Assembly: GCA_044449065.1 (NCBI GenBank)
Contig: JBIOHP010000002.1
Location: 62,001 to 126,000 of the forward strand
DNA length: 64,000 bases
Source of the DNA: JBIOHP01 sp044449065
GTDB taxonomy: Bacteria > Bacteroidota > Ignavibacteria > UBA10030 > SZUA-254
Direction: 5' to 3'
Position numbers and translations under genes: made by a program. The first letter of the stretch is position 1, and each line of letters opens with the position of its first letter. Positions 25,668 through 33,996 of this stretch are shown in pieces. A model generated the notes under the pieces. It searched no databases. It worked only from the letters and a program-made list of their open reading frames with translations, and was not told the DNA's origin.

Positions 25668-26641
25668 GCGAAGAGAAAAAATTGGGGGTGGTTTTATTCC
25701 AGCTTGGGGGACCCGATTCTCTCGATGCAATCGAGCCGTTCTTATATAATCTCTTTTGCGATCCGGATATTATCAATTTTCCGGGGGCATTTCTCGCTCG
25801 TAAGCTGCTGGCAAAATTTATCTCTACCAGACGATCAAAAAAGGTCACGCAAAATTATAAAGATATCGGCGGAAAATCCCCCATCGTCAAGCTGACGGAA
25901 GATCAACGGAGAGAACTTCAGGTGGAGCTCAATAAATCTATCCCGAGCAAGGTTTTTGTGGCAATGCGATACTGGCATCCCCTCACGGCTGAAACCATCG
26001 GGGAAATGAAAAAAGAAAATTTCACTAAACTCATTCTTCTCCCTCTCTACCCGCAATATTCGTTCGCAACAACACTTTCCAGCATGAAGGAGTGGGATAA
26101 ACAGTGTAAACTATTGAAATATAATACGCTAACGGTGGATTCCATCAAATCATATCACGATCATCCGTTGTATATCGAAGCGATCGTGGATAATATTAAT
26201 CTTGTGTACGGGAAATTTTCACAAGTGAATCCGCATGACGTCGATCTGGTGTTCAGCGCGCATGGCGTGCCATTGAGTCTGGTAAATGCCGGCGATCCTT
26301 ATAAGAGCCAGATTGAAGAAACGGTCAGGTTGGTGATTGAAAAAGGCAAGTGGGCGTCCGCCTATTGCCTGTGTTATCAAAGTAAAGTCGGACCGGCGGA
26401 ATGGTTGAAGCCATCTCTGACGGAAACGATCGAGCAACTCGCAAGCCAGAAGAGGAAACATCTTCTCGTTATTCCCATCGCATTCGTAACAGAACACATT
26501 GAAACGCTTCACGAAATCGACATTGAAGCGCGGAAGGAGGCGGCGCACTTAGGCATTCAACAATTTGAGATGATGCCTGCGCTGAATAGTCATCCCAAAT
26601 TTATTAAATGTTTAGCTGACCTGGTGTTAAAAAAAATTTGA
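25664..26641 (+). CDS. hemH: Ferrochelatase
   Basis: HemH inserts Fe2+ into the porphyrin ring. Family motifs are LFQLGGPDSL near the N-terminus, MRYWHPL, LPLYPQYS, the metal-site histidine in VFSAHGVP (His200 from this start), and FVTEHIETLHEID. I chose the ATG at 25664 because it overlaps the hemF stop (ATGA) and gives 325 residues, typical of the family. A longer in-frame start at 25583 would lie inside hemF and adds residues that look non-homologous. Direct coupling to hemF leaves no room for a protoporphyrinogen oxidase gene between them. Confidence 0.94.
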   Translation: MSEEKKLGVVLFQLGGPDSLDAIEPFLYNLFCDPDIINFPGAFLARKLLAKFISTRRSKKVTQNYKDIGGKSPIVKLTEDQRRELQVELNKSIPSKVFVAMRYWHPLTAETIGEMKKENFTKLILLPLYPQYSFATTLSSMKEWDKQCKLLKYNTLTVDSIKSYHDHPLYIEAIVDNINLVYGKFSQVNPHDVDLVFSAHGVPLSLVNAGDPYKSQIEETVRLVIEKGKWASAYCLCYQSKVGPAEWLKPSLTETIEQLASQKRKHLLVIPIAFVTEHIETLHEIDIEARKEAAHLGIQQFEMMPALNSHPKFIKCLADLVLKKI

Positions 26642-26745
26642 TAAAATTCCCGGTAACTTAGGATGCAAATACCCCTAAATTTATGTACATTACAATAATG
26701 ACCCATCAATCTTAAATAGAAACAATAATAATGGAGAAACGCTAC

Positions 26746-28107
26746 ATGGAAGCCCAAAGTTCTGCGCCAAGTACGGCAAAAAAAGATTCCACAACAACAC
26801 AAACACAGGATAAAAATTCTATCACCATAATTGATAACCGCACCGGGAAAAAATACGATCTTCCGATAGAGAACGAAACGATTCGCGCCGTCGACCTCCG
26901 CCAGATAAAGGTCCATGACGACGACTTTGGATTGATGACATACGATCCGGCTTTTATGAACACCGCTTCGTGCAAGAGCAATATTACGTTCATCGATGGA
27001 GATAAGGGAATCCTGAGATACCGGGGCTACCCAATTGAACAGCTTGCAGAAAAGAGCAGCTATTTGGAAACCGCGTATCTATTAATTTATGGCGAACTCC
27101 CCTCCAAATCGCAATTTGAGGAATGGCAGCACAATATTATGTACCATACGCTTATCCATGAAAATATCAAGAAACTCATGGATGGCTTTCATTATGACGC
27201 GCATCCGATGGGAATGCTCATCAGCACCGTCGCGGCATTATCGACTTTCTACACCGACGCGAAGCAAATTCACGACCCCGAGAGCCGCCAATTACAGACA
27301 TACCGTCTTGTGGCAAAGATGCCGACCCTCGCGGGCTTTGCCTACCGGCACAGCGTGGGAAGACCGTATGTGTATCCCGATAACGATCTTAGTTACATCG
27401 GCAATTTTCTCAATATGCTGTGGAAAATGACCGAAGTGAAGTACAAAGTAAATCCGGTGCTCGAACATGCGCTTGATGTTCTTTTTATTCTTCACGCCGA
27501 TCATGAACAAAATTGCAGCACAAACGCGATGCGGAGCGTCGGCAGCTCGTATGTCGATCCATACTCTGCCACTGCCGCGGCAGCTTCCGCGCTGTACGGA
27601 CCGCTACACGGCGGCGCCAACGAGGCAGTGCTTCGGATGCTCGATGAAATCGGAACGAAAGACCACGTCAACCCCTTTATTAAAAGCGTTAAAGAAGGAA
27701 AAGGGCGGTTGATGGGTTTCGGCCACCGTGTGTACAAAAATTACGACCCGCGCGCGTCGGTGATTAAAAAACTCGCCGACGAGGTGTTCGAAGTGACAGG
27801 CAGAAATCCCAAATTAGATATTGCCCTTGAACTTGAGCGGATCGCGCTGGAGGACGATTATTTCGTGAAACGGAAACTCTATCCGAATGTCGATTTTTAT
27901 TCCGGACTGATCTATCAGGCGATGGGATTTCCCGTCGACATGTTCCCGGTGTTATTCGCCATTCCCCGCACCGCCGGCTGGGTTGCCCAGTGGATTGAAA
28001 TGATTCAGGATACCGACCAGAAAATCGCACGTCCCCGTCAAATCTATCTCGGTTCAAAAACCCGCGATTATGTGATGATGGGAAAAAGAGCCAATACACG
28101 AGGATAA
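26746..28107 (+). CDS. gltA: Citrate synthase
   Basis: Citrate synthase condenses acetyl-CoA and oxaloacetate at the entry of the TCA cycle. Catalytic segments are GPLHGGANEAVLRML, MGFGHRVYKNYDPRA and NVDFYSGLIYQAMG, giving the two active-site histidines and the aspartate. The frame also has an ATG at 26731, but GGAGAA inside those five extra codons forms a well-spaced ribosome binding site for the ATG at 26746, giving 453 residues. About 35 polar residues precede the conserved domain. It is the first gene after hemH and may have its own promoter. Confidence 0.95.
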   Translation: MEAQSSAPSTAKKDSTTTQTQDKNSITIIDNRTGKKYDLPIENETIRAVDLRQIKVHDDDFGLMTYDPAFMNTASCKSNITFIDGDKGILRYRGYPIEQLAEKSSYLETAYLLIYGELPSKSQFEEWQHNIMYHTLIHENIKKLMDGFHYDAHPMGMLISTVAALSTFYTDAKQIHDPESRQLQTYRLVAKMPTLAGFAYRHSVGRPYVYPDNDLSYIGNFLNMLWKMTEVKYKVNPVLEHALDVLFILHADHEQNCSTNAMRSVGSSYVDPYSATAAAASALYGPLHGGANEAVLRMLDEIGTKDHVNPFIKSVKEGKGRLMGFGHRVYKNYDPRASVIKKLADEVFEVTGRNPKLDIALELERIALEDDYFVKRKLYPNVDFYSGLIYQAMGFPVDMFPVLFAIPRTAGWVAQWIEMIQDTDQKIARPRQIYLGSKTRDYVMMGKRANTRG

Positions 28108-28144
28108 TAAATATCTTCCATAATTTTGCTATCTTCAGTAGTCA

Positions 28145-28308
28145 TTGATAGGGGTCGTCCAAAAAGTGCAGCGTAGAGTCCATTCCCCGAATGGACATCG
28201 ACAAATCCATTGAGTTTGGAGGAATATTTGTCCGATCAGGGGACCTGCCCGTACGGTCAGGCGGGTCGGACGCTACATATCCGAACTTTTGGGACGACCC
28301 CCTCAATA
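28145..28308. mobile_element. MITE-like element with terminal inverted repeats
   Basis: About 160 bp of non-coding sequence bounded by inverted repeats: GGGGTCGTCC at 28151-28160 and GGACGACCCC at 28292-28301. The match extends on both sides (ATTGA outward; AAAAGT inward) with one indel. Inside, 28242-28267 is another imperfect palindrome (GACCTGCC...GGCGGGTC). No frame for a transposase exists. It looks like a miniature inverted-repeat element or an insertion-sequence relic; no clear target-site duplication is visible. Confidence 0.55.
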
Positions 28309-28373
28309 ATTCCTGATCAACTCATATCAAGTAGAGAAATAATGCAATTAAACTTCATGTTCTTTAATAGAAT

Positions 28374-29312
28374 ATGATTCCTGGCTTTGGAGAGTATGGA
28401 ATCCTGATCATTTTCGGGATCATCATCGTCATCGTGCTTGCGCTGGACCTCGGTGTATTCCAGAAAAAAGCGCACTTCCCATCGATGAAGGAGGCGCTTG
28501 CCTGGAGCGTTGCATGGATTATACTTTCTTTGCTCTTCAATGTCTACGTTTTTTTCACGCTTGGACATGTCAAAGGGCTCGAATTCTTTACCGGTTATCT
28601 CATCGAGAAAGCTCTTTCAGTCGATAACATATTTGTGTTCATTGTTATCCTCACCTATTTTGCGGTGCCGAAAGAGCTTCAGCATAAAGTGTTGTTCTGG
28701 GGCGTCCTCGGAGCGCTTCTGTTCAGGGGAATTTTCATTGTCCTCGGCGCTGCCCTTATTGCAAACTTCCACTGGATTTTATATTTGCTGGGCGCTTTCC
28801 TTATTTACACCGCGGTGAAATTAGCGTTTCAGGAAGGCATAGAAATAGAGCCGGAAAATAATCCGGTTTTACGATATTTTAAAAAACACTTTCCAATTAC
28901 CGACGGGTATGAAGGAACGCATTTCTTCCGAAGGCGGGATAACCGGCAGTATATCACGCCGCTTTTTCTGGTCCTGGTGGTCATCGAAACCTCCGATATC
29001 GCGTTTGCCACCGATTCCATTCCGGCAATTTTCGCGATATCAAAAGATCCCATCATTGTTTTTACATCAAATATTTTCGCCGTGCTGGGATTGCGGTCGT
29101 TGTATTTCGTGCTGGCAAATTTCATGAAAAAGTTTCACTACCTGCAGATTGGGCTTTCAATAGTGCTTGGGTTTATCGGCGCGAAGATGCTTGTGGAACA
29201 CTGGATCGAAATACCGATCGCAATATCTCTTTGTGTGATTTTTGGAATTCTCCTCATTTCGATCCTCCTCTCGATCCTAAGGACGAAGAGACAGGCGTCT
29301 GCCACTCGATAA
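28374..29312 (+). CDS. TerC/Alx-family integral membrane protein
   Basis: A 312-residue protein with about nine hydrophobic helices and the TerC-family segments ALSVDNIFVFIVIL and VVIETSDIAFATDSIPAIFAI, each containing the conserved acidic residues inside helices. Relatives (TerC, Alx, YceF-like) are linked to metal homeostasis; several are Mn2+ exporters or help load secreted metalloproteins. No Mn riboswitch is recognisable upstream; the leader instead contains the MITE-like repeat. Neighbouring genes give no further clue. Confidence 0.9.
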   Translation: MIPGFGEYGILIIFGIIIVIVLALDLGVFQKKAHFPSMKEALAWSVAWIILSLLFNVYVFFTLGHVKGLEFFTGYLIEKALSVDNIFVFIVILTYFAVPKELQHKVLFWGVLGALLFRGIFIVLGAALIANFHWILYLLGAFLIYTAVKLAFQEGIEIEPENNPVLRYFKKHFPITDGYEGTHFFRRRDNRQYITPLFLVLVVIETSDIAFATDSIPAIFAISKDPIIVFTSNIFAVLGLRSLYFVLANFMKKFHYLQIGLSIVLGFIGAKMLVEHWIEIPIAISLCVIFGILLISILLSILRTKRQASATR

Positions 29313-29384
29313 TGAATGACCAGGCGACCAATGCACAACTGAGATTTTATATATTTATCTTGATGTAACTCAGAAAGGAAACTC

Positions 29385-30182
29385 ATGGAACTCGAAGTCA
29401 ATGGGATTAACGTCTATTACGAAGAACATGGTCCGGAAACTGCGACCCCGGTAGTCTTCATACACGGATTTCCATTTAACAGCGAAATGTGGAAACCCCA
29501 GGTCGAAGCCCTCCAGTCGACATACCGTGTTATTGTGTACGATATACGGGGACATGGAAAGAGCAGTGTGAGCGACGGACAATATTCCATCGAATATTTT
29601 GTTGATGATCTCTTTGCCCTGCTCGACCACATCACGATAAAAAAAGTCGTGCTTGTGGGGTTATCGATGGGTGGGTACATCGCTCTCCGCGCAATAGAGC
29701 GGGAGCCGGGCAGAGTAAGGGCGATAGTGCTCTGCGACACTAAAAGCGACGCCGACACCAACGAAACGAAAATCAGGCGAGCAAATCAAGCCAAAGCAAT
29801 AAAAGCGAACGGCACAAAAGGATTTGCGGATGATTTTGTGCATGCGGTGTTTTTTGAAAAAACATTTCAATTCAATCCGGGCGCCGTACAATCAATCCAT
29901 GCGATGATTGAAAATATGTCGCCGCTCGCGATTGCCGGAGCTTCGCTTGCCATGGCGTCGCGCACCGATACTACATCGTCGCTCGGAAGAATTTCCGTCC
30001 CTGCAATGATTATGGTGGGCGAGAATGACACACTTACGCCACCCCATAGCGCAATGCAGATGAAAGAAAAAATGCCGAATGCGGAAATGTATATTATTCC
30101 AAATGCCGCACATGTGAGCAATCTGGAAAACCCTAAGGATTTTAACAACCGTTTGCTTACATTTTTACAAAAATTGAAGTAA
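29385..30182 (+). CDS. Alpha/beta-fold hydrolase
   Basis: A 265-residue cytoplasmic hydrolase. The oxyanion motif HGFP is at residues 27-30, the nucleophile elbow GLSMGG centres on Ser94, the acid is Asp215 in VGENDTLTPP, and the general base is His243 in NAAHVSNLENP, a complete triad with normal spacing. It resembles the 3-oxoadipate enol-lactonase/carboxylesterase group, but the substrate cannot be read from the sequence. A clear ribosome binding site (AAAGGA) precedes the ATG. A REP-like repeat starts 13 bp after the stop. Confidence 0.88.
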   Translation: MELEVNGINVYYEEHGPETATPVVFIHGFPFNSEMWKPQVEALQSTYRVIVYDIRGHGKSSVSDGQYSIEYFVDDLFALLDHITIKKVVLVGLSMGGYIALRAIEREPGRVRAIVLCDTKSDADTNETKIRRANQAKAIKANGTKGFADDFVHAVFFEKTFQFNPGAVQSIHAMIENMSPLAIAGASLAMASRTDTTSSLGRISVPAMIMVGENDTLTPPHSAMQMKEKMPNAEMYIIPNAAHVSNLENPKDFNNRLLTFLQKLK

Positions 30183-30194
30183 AGGACCTAAGAA

Positions 30195-30305
30195 GTGTTG
30201 AAAAAGTATTCAATTAGCGTGAGTCATTCCGAACTTGTTTCGGAATCTATTTATCTTCAGACCCTGAAACAAGTTCAGGGTGATTCGTATTGGTATTTTC
30301 AACAC
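30195..30305. repeat. Composite REP-like palindromic repeat
   Basis: A 111-bp element whose ends are inverted (GTGTTGAAAA... and ...TTTTCAACAC). It contains two hairpins: 30226-30246 (ATTCCGA/TCGGAAT) and 30261-30281 (ACCCTGAA/TTCAGGGT). Both contain the core GAACTTGTTTC, on opposite strands, while the flanking stem bases differ in a compensated way. The sequence resembles the widespread CCTGAACTTGTTTCAGG palindromes of dispersed bacterial repeats. Confidence 0.65.
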
Positions 30306-30400
30306 CCTGCTTAGAAGGGGATTTGTGGAATAGCCGGGAGTTCTGTAAATTCTTATGTATTTTTGATTTACGATGTTCAACTATTTTTAAGCTACCTATT

Positions 30401-31417
30401 ATGAAAGCAACGCGAGGATCAATCTCCATAACCGAATCATCAAACACCTCATTCAAACGACTCCGCCGCACCCGGATGACTGATACACTGCGGTCGATGG
30501 TGCGCGAAACGGAACTCTCCACAAACGATTTTATCTATCCCCTGTTTGTCGTCCCCGGCAAAAAAGTGAAGAAACCCGTCTCTTCCATGCCGGGAGTGTA
30601 CCAGTTATCCATCGATAACCTCGTGAAGGAATGCGCCGAAGTGAAATCGCTCGGCGTCCCCGCTATTATCCTCTTCGGCATACCCGACCACAAAGATGAG
30701 GTGGGAAGCGGCGCATATGACAAGAACGGTATTATTCAGCTTGCTATCCGCGCTATAAAGAAAGAGGTGCCCGAACTTTTTATTATCACCGACGTCTGTT
30801 TATGCGAGTATACGTCGCATGGCCATTGCGGTATAGTCCGCGGAAATGAAATTGTAAACGATGAATCCATCGAGCTTCTGGCGAAAGAAGCGCTTACCCA
30901 TGCCCAGGCAGGCGCCGATATGGTTGCTCCCTCCGATATGTTTGACGGCAGGGTGAAAGCCATCCGCCGCATCTTGGATGATAACAATTATCTCACGCTG
31001 CCGATTATGTCGTACGCGGCAAAATACGCATCCGGATTTTATGGTCCGTTCCGCGAAGCCGCCGAGAGCACGCCAAAATTCGGCGACCGGAGATCGCACC
31101 AGATGGATCCGGCAAATTCCAACGAAGCGGTGAGAGAGGTCGCAGCGGATATTGAAGAAGGCGCAGATATCGTCATGGTAAAACCCGCGATGCCGTATCT
31201 GGATATTATCAGGCGCGTGAAAGACACCTTCATGATGCCCACGGCGGCATATAATGTAAGCGGCGAATATTCGATGGTGAAAGCCGCCGCAAAACTCGGC
31301 TGGATCGATGAAGAACGGGTGATGATGGAGATGCTCACAGGCATTAAACGCGCCGGCGCCGATCTTATCCTTTCGTATTTCGCGAAAGACGTTGCAAAAG
31401 TTCTGCGAAAACGATAA
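30401..31417 (+). CDS. hemB: Delta-aminolevulinic acid dehydratase (porphobilinogen synthase)
   Basis: HemB condenses two 5-aminolevulinate molecules to porphobilinogen. With the ATG at 30401 the product is 338 residues. It shows the zinc-type metal site DVCLCEYTSHGHCG (Cys133, Cys135, Cys143), SYAAKYASGFYGPFREA (Lys208) and the Schiff-base lysine in VMVKPAMPYLD (Lys261). The open frame continues upstream to 30290, but that part runs into the REP-like repeat and is not family-like, so I reject it. It is separated from hemACDEFH by gltA, a TerC gene and a hydrolase, and is bracketed by palindromic repeats. Confidence 0.95.
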   Translation: MKATRGSISITESSNTSFKRLRRTRMTDTLRSMVRETELSTNDFIYPLFVVPGKKVKKPVSSMPGVYQLSIDNLVKECAEVKSLGVPAIILFGIPDHKDEVGSGAYDKNGIIQLAIRAIKKEVPELFIITDVCLCEYTSHGHCGIVRGNEIVNDESIELLAKEALTHAQAGADMVAPSDMFDGRVKAIRRILDDNNYLTLPIMSYAAKYASGFYGPFREAAESTPKFGDRRSHQMDPANSNEAVREVAADIEEGADIVMVKPAMPYLDIIRRVKDTFMMPTAAYNVSGEYSMVKAAAKLGWIDEERVMMEMLTGIKRAGADLILSYFAKDVAKVLRKR

Positions 31418-31493
31418 CGGGTCAAAGGCTTCGTGATAAGTCTTTTTTATCGTTTAAATAAATTTCAAACTTTTTCAATTTGCATCGATATAA

Positions 31494-31560
31494 GGAGATC
31501 GCGACGCGGTGAATCCGCTCGCGATGACGTTTCACACAGGATGAAACCCTTCGGGACGTC
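31494..31560. repeat. REP-like palindromic repeat with adjoining hairpins
   Basis: 31498-31525 forms a strong stem (ATCGCGA-c-GCGG / CCGC-TCGCGAT, one bulge). It is followed by GTTTCA/TGAAAC (31529-31547) and a CCC-TTC-GGG turn, with GACGT and ACGTC (31526-31530, 31556-31560) able to pair around them. In reverse the first unit reads GTCATCGCGAGCGG...GCGATCTC, like the common GTCATTGCGAGCG...CAATCTC dispersed repeats. It ends just before the GTG start of the next gene. Confidence 0.55.
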
Positions 31561-31563
31561 GAA

Positions 31564-32544
31564 GTGAAACGGGTATTGGTAACGGGCGCAACGGGTTGTG
31601 TGGGCTCCAATCTTATCAGGGCGCTCCTTCAAATGAACCTCAAAGTTATTGCATTCCATCGTACGACGTCCAACACGCTCAATTTAAAAGGACTCGACGT
31701 TGAGCATCGTTATGGAGATGTGCGCGATAAGGAATCCCTGCGGCAAGCTATCCGCGGCTGCGATACGGTTTTTCACACTGCCGCGATTGTCTCCTTCTGG
31801 AAAAACAGGCGAGTCGAACAACTTGAAGTGAATGTCGGCGGAAGCCGGAATGTTGTTGAAGTTTGTCTTCAGGAAAGCGTTCAGAAGCTCGTTCATACAA
31901 GCTCTATCGCTGCGCTCGGCTACCGTACCGATGGAGAACTCATCAACGAATCCACTTCTTATAATTGGGGATCAGCGGTCGGATATAAATACTCAAAACA
32001 TTTGAGCGAGATGGAAATACTTTCGGGAGTTGCCAGAGGATTGAATGCGGTAATAGTAAATCCAACGGTAATAATCGGACCCGGAGATATATATATTCAC
32101 GGCGGGCAGCTTGTCCGTGATCTCGCGCGCAGGAAGATACCGGCGTATAGCGCGGGAGGGATGAATCTTGTCAGCGTGCATGATGTAGTTACGGGACATA
32201 TTGCCGCCGCGGAAAAGGGTATCGTTGGAGAGCGGTATATCCTCGGGGGCAAAAATTTTACGCATAAAGATGCGTTTAAATTAATCGCCAACGCTGTTGA
32301 AAAACCAGCGCCGTTTATCAGAGCGCCCGTGATGCTGACAAAATCAATCGCCAGGATGTTTGATGCACTCGGAGCAATCACCGGCAAAGAACCGTGGATC
32401 ACATCCGAATTGATTTCCGGGTTGGGAGGATACAATTGGTATTCGATTGATAAAGCCAAAAAAGGACTCGGCTATTCTCCTTCATCCCTGGAAGGTGTGA
32501 TTCGCGAAACATATGAATGGTATAAAAAAATCGGTAAATTATAG
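31564..32544 (+). CDS. NAD(P)-dependent epimerase/dehydratase (extended SDR)
   Basis: A 326-residue extended short-chain dehydrogenase/reductase. It has the Rossmann motif TGATGCVG at residues 7-14 and the catalytic pair Tyr141-xxx-Lys145 (YKYSK), with HTSSIAALG before it. The overall pattern is close to dihydroflavonol-4-reductase-like and HpnA-like proteins, so a nucleotide-sugar or lipid-related substrate is possible but not shown. The start is a GTG at 31564 right after the REP-like hairpins, with no clear ribosome binding site, so folding there could affect translation. It lies between hemB and hemL but no role in heme synthesis is evident. Confidence 0.87.
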   Translation: MKRVLVTGATGCVGSNLIRALLQMNLKVIAFHRTTSNTLNLKGLDVEHRYGDVRDKESLRQAIRGCDTVFHTAAIVSFWKNRRVEQLEVNVGGSRNVVEVCLQESVQKLVHTSSIAALGYRTDGELINESTSYNWGSAVGYKYSKHLSEMEILSGVARGLNAVIVNPTVIIGPGDIYIHGGQLVRDLARRKIPAYSAGGMNLVSVHDVVTGHIAAAEKGIVGERYILGGKNFTHKDAFKLIANAVEKPAPFIRAPVMLTKSIARMFDALGAITGKEPWITSELISGLGGYNWYSIDKAKKGLGYSPSSLEGVIRETYEWYKKIGKL

Positions 32545-32622
32545 CACTTATTTTATTGACAACCTTTGGTTCAACAGGTTGTAGACAGTCGTTAATTTAT
32601 AATTACAAAGAGAATTTTCAGT

Positions 32623-33915
32623 ATGAAATCATCTAAATCAGCGAAATTGTTTGAACGGGCTAAGAAGGTCATCCCGGGAGGGGTAAATTCACCCGTCCGT
32701 GCATTTAAGTCGGTCGGACTTACCCCACCGTTTATGGAAAAAGCAAAAGGCGCATACATCTGGGATATCGATAACAACAAGTACATCGATTACATCGGGT
32801 CCTGGGGACCGATGATACTCGGACAGGCGCATGCTTCCCTACTCTCCCATATCCAGAAGCGCGCGAAACGTGGAACAAGTTTCGGAGCGCCGACAGCCTT
32901 GGAAGTTCAAATGGCTGAATTGATCTGCGGGATCATGCCATCGATTGAAATGGTGCGGATGGTAAACTCCGGTTCCGAAGCGACGATGAGCGCCGTACGG
33001 CTTGCGAGGGCGTACACGGGCAGGGATAAAATTATCAAATTCGAAGGATGTTACCATGGTCATGCAGATTCATTTCTCATTAAAGCGGGTTCCGGCGCGG
33101 CAACATTGGGAATTCCGGATAGTCCCGGCGTGCCGAAAGGCGTTGCGCAGGATACCCTGACCGCGATATATAACGATTTGGATTCTGTCCGCCGGTTGAT
33201 AAATGAAAATTCAAATGCCATCGCCGCAATAATCGTAGAGCCCGTTGTGGGAAATATGGGATGCGTTCCGCCCGCCGCCGGATTTCTTGAGGGATTGCGT
33301 GAAATTTGCGCAGCACATAAAATCATTTTTATCATGGATGAGGTGATGACGGGATTCAGGGTGGCGCTTGGCGGAGCGCAGAGTTTATATAATATTAAAC
33401 CCGATCTGACGACCCTTGGAAAAATCATCGGAGGCGGATTGCCGGTGGGCGCCTATGGCGGGAAACGCGAAATTATGGAAATGGTCGCGCCTGCCGGACC
33501 AATGTACCAGGCAGGAACGCTTTCGGGGAATCCTATCGCAATGGCGGCAGGATATTCAATGATCTCGACCCTGAGGCGTAATCCTTCGCTCTATAAAAAG
33601 CTGGAACGCTCGTCAGGCGATCTTGAGAAGGGAATCAGAGGCAATCTAAAATCATTAGGATTGAAATTTAAGATCAATCGCGTCGGATCGATGTTTACGC
33701 TTTTCTTCACAGAGCAGGAAGTTAGGAATTACGATGACGCTAAAACCACCGATACCGCAATGTTCGCGAAATATTATGGCGAAATGCTAAACCGCGGAAT
33801 TTATCTCCCTCCATCGCAATTTGAAGCGGCGTTTGTTTCCACCGCGCACTCTAGAAGGGATATCGAAAAAACCATCAATGCAAATTACGAAGCGCTTAAA
33901 TCAGTAATCGAATAA
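32623..33915 (+). CDS. hemL: Glutamate-1-semialdehyde 2,1-aminomutase
   Basis: HemL is the PLP-dependent enzyme that turns glutamate-1-semialdehyde into 5-aminolevulinate, the second step of the C5 pathway after HemA. The 430-residue protein shows VNSGSEATMSAVRLAR (114-129), EGCYHGHADSFL, FIMDEVMTGFR and the PLP lysine Lys267 in LGKIIGGGLPVGAYGG, the pattern that separates aminomutases from ordinary class III aminotransferases. It ends just before a bidirectional terminator shared with the giant lipoprotein gene. Confidence 0.97.
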   Translation: MKSSKSAKLFERAKKVIPGGVNSPVRAFKSVGLTPPFMEKAKGAYIWDIDNNKYIDYIGSWGPMILGQAHASLLSHIQKRAKRGTSFGAPTALEVQMAELICGIMPSIEMVRMVNSGSEATMSAVRLARAYTGRDKIIKFEGCYHGHADSFLIKAGSGAATLGIPDSPGVPKGVAQDTLTAIYNDLDSVRRLINENSNAIAAIIVEPVVGNMGCVPPAAGFLEGLREICAAHKIIFIMDEVMTGFRVALGGAQSLYNIKPDLTTLGKIIGGGLPVGAYGGKREIMEMVAPAGPMYQAGTLSGNPIAMAAGYSMISTLRRNPSLYKKLERSSGDLEKGIRGNLKSLGLKFKINRVGSMFTLFFTEQEVRNYDDAKTTDTAMFAKYYGEMLNRGIYLPPSQFEAAFVSTAHSRRDIEKTINANYEALKSVIE

Positions 33916-33938
33916 TTTTTCAAAAGCATCGTTTAGAT

Positions 33939-33981
33939 AAAAAAGCCATCTCCCCCCTGTCGCGAGGGAGATGGCTTTTTC
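33939..33981. terminator. Bidirectional intrinsic terminator between hemL and the giant lipoprotein gene
   Basis: A near-perfect 15-bp stem: AAAAAGCCATCTCCC (33939 onward) pairs with GGGAGATGGCTTTTT (33966-33980) around a loop of about 12 bases. The stem is flanked by an A-run on the left and a T-run on the right, so it should work for both convergent transcripts. Confidence 0.9.
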
Positions 33982-33996
33982 TTTTTTCGTGTCCCC

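Noticed and set aside
30290..30400. Upstream extension of hemB by 37 residues
   Set aside because: It runs into the palindromic repeat and is Cys/Phe-rich and unlike HemB N-termini; the ATG at 30401 fits the family.
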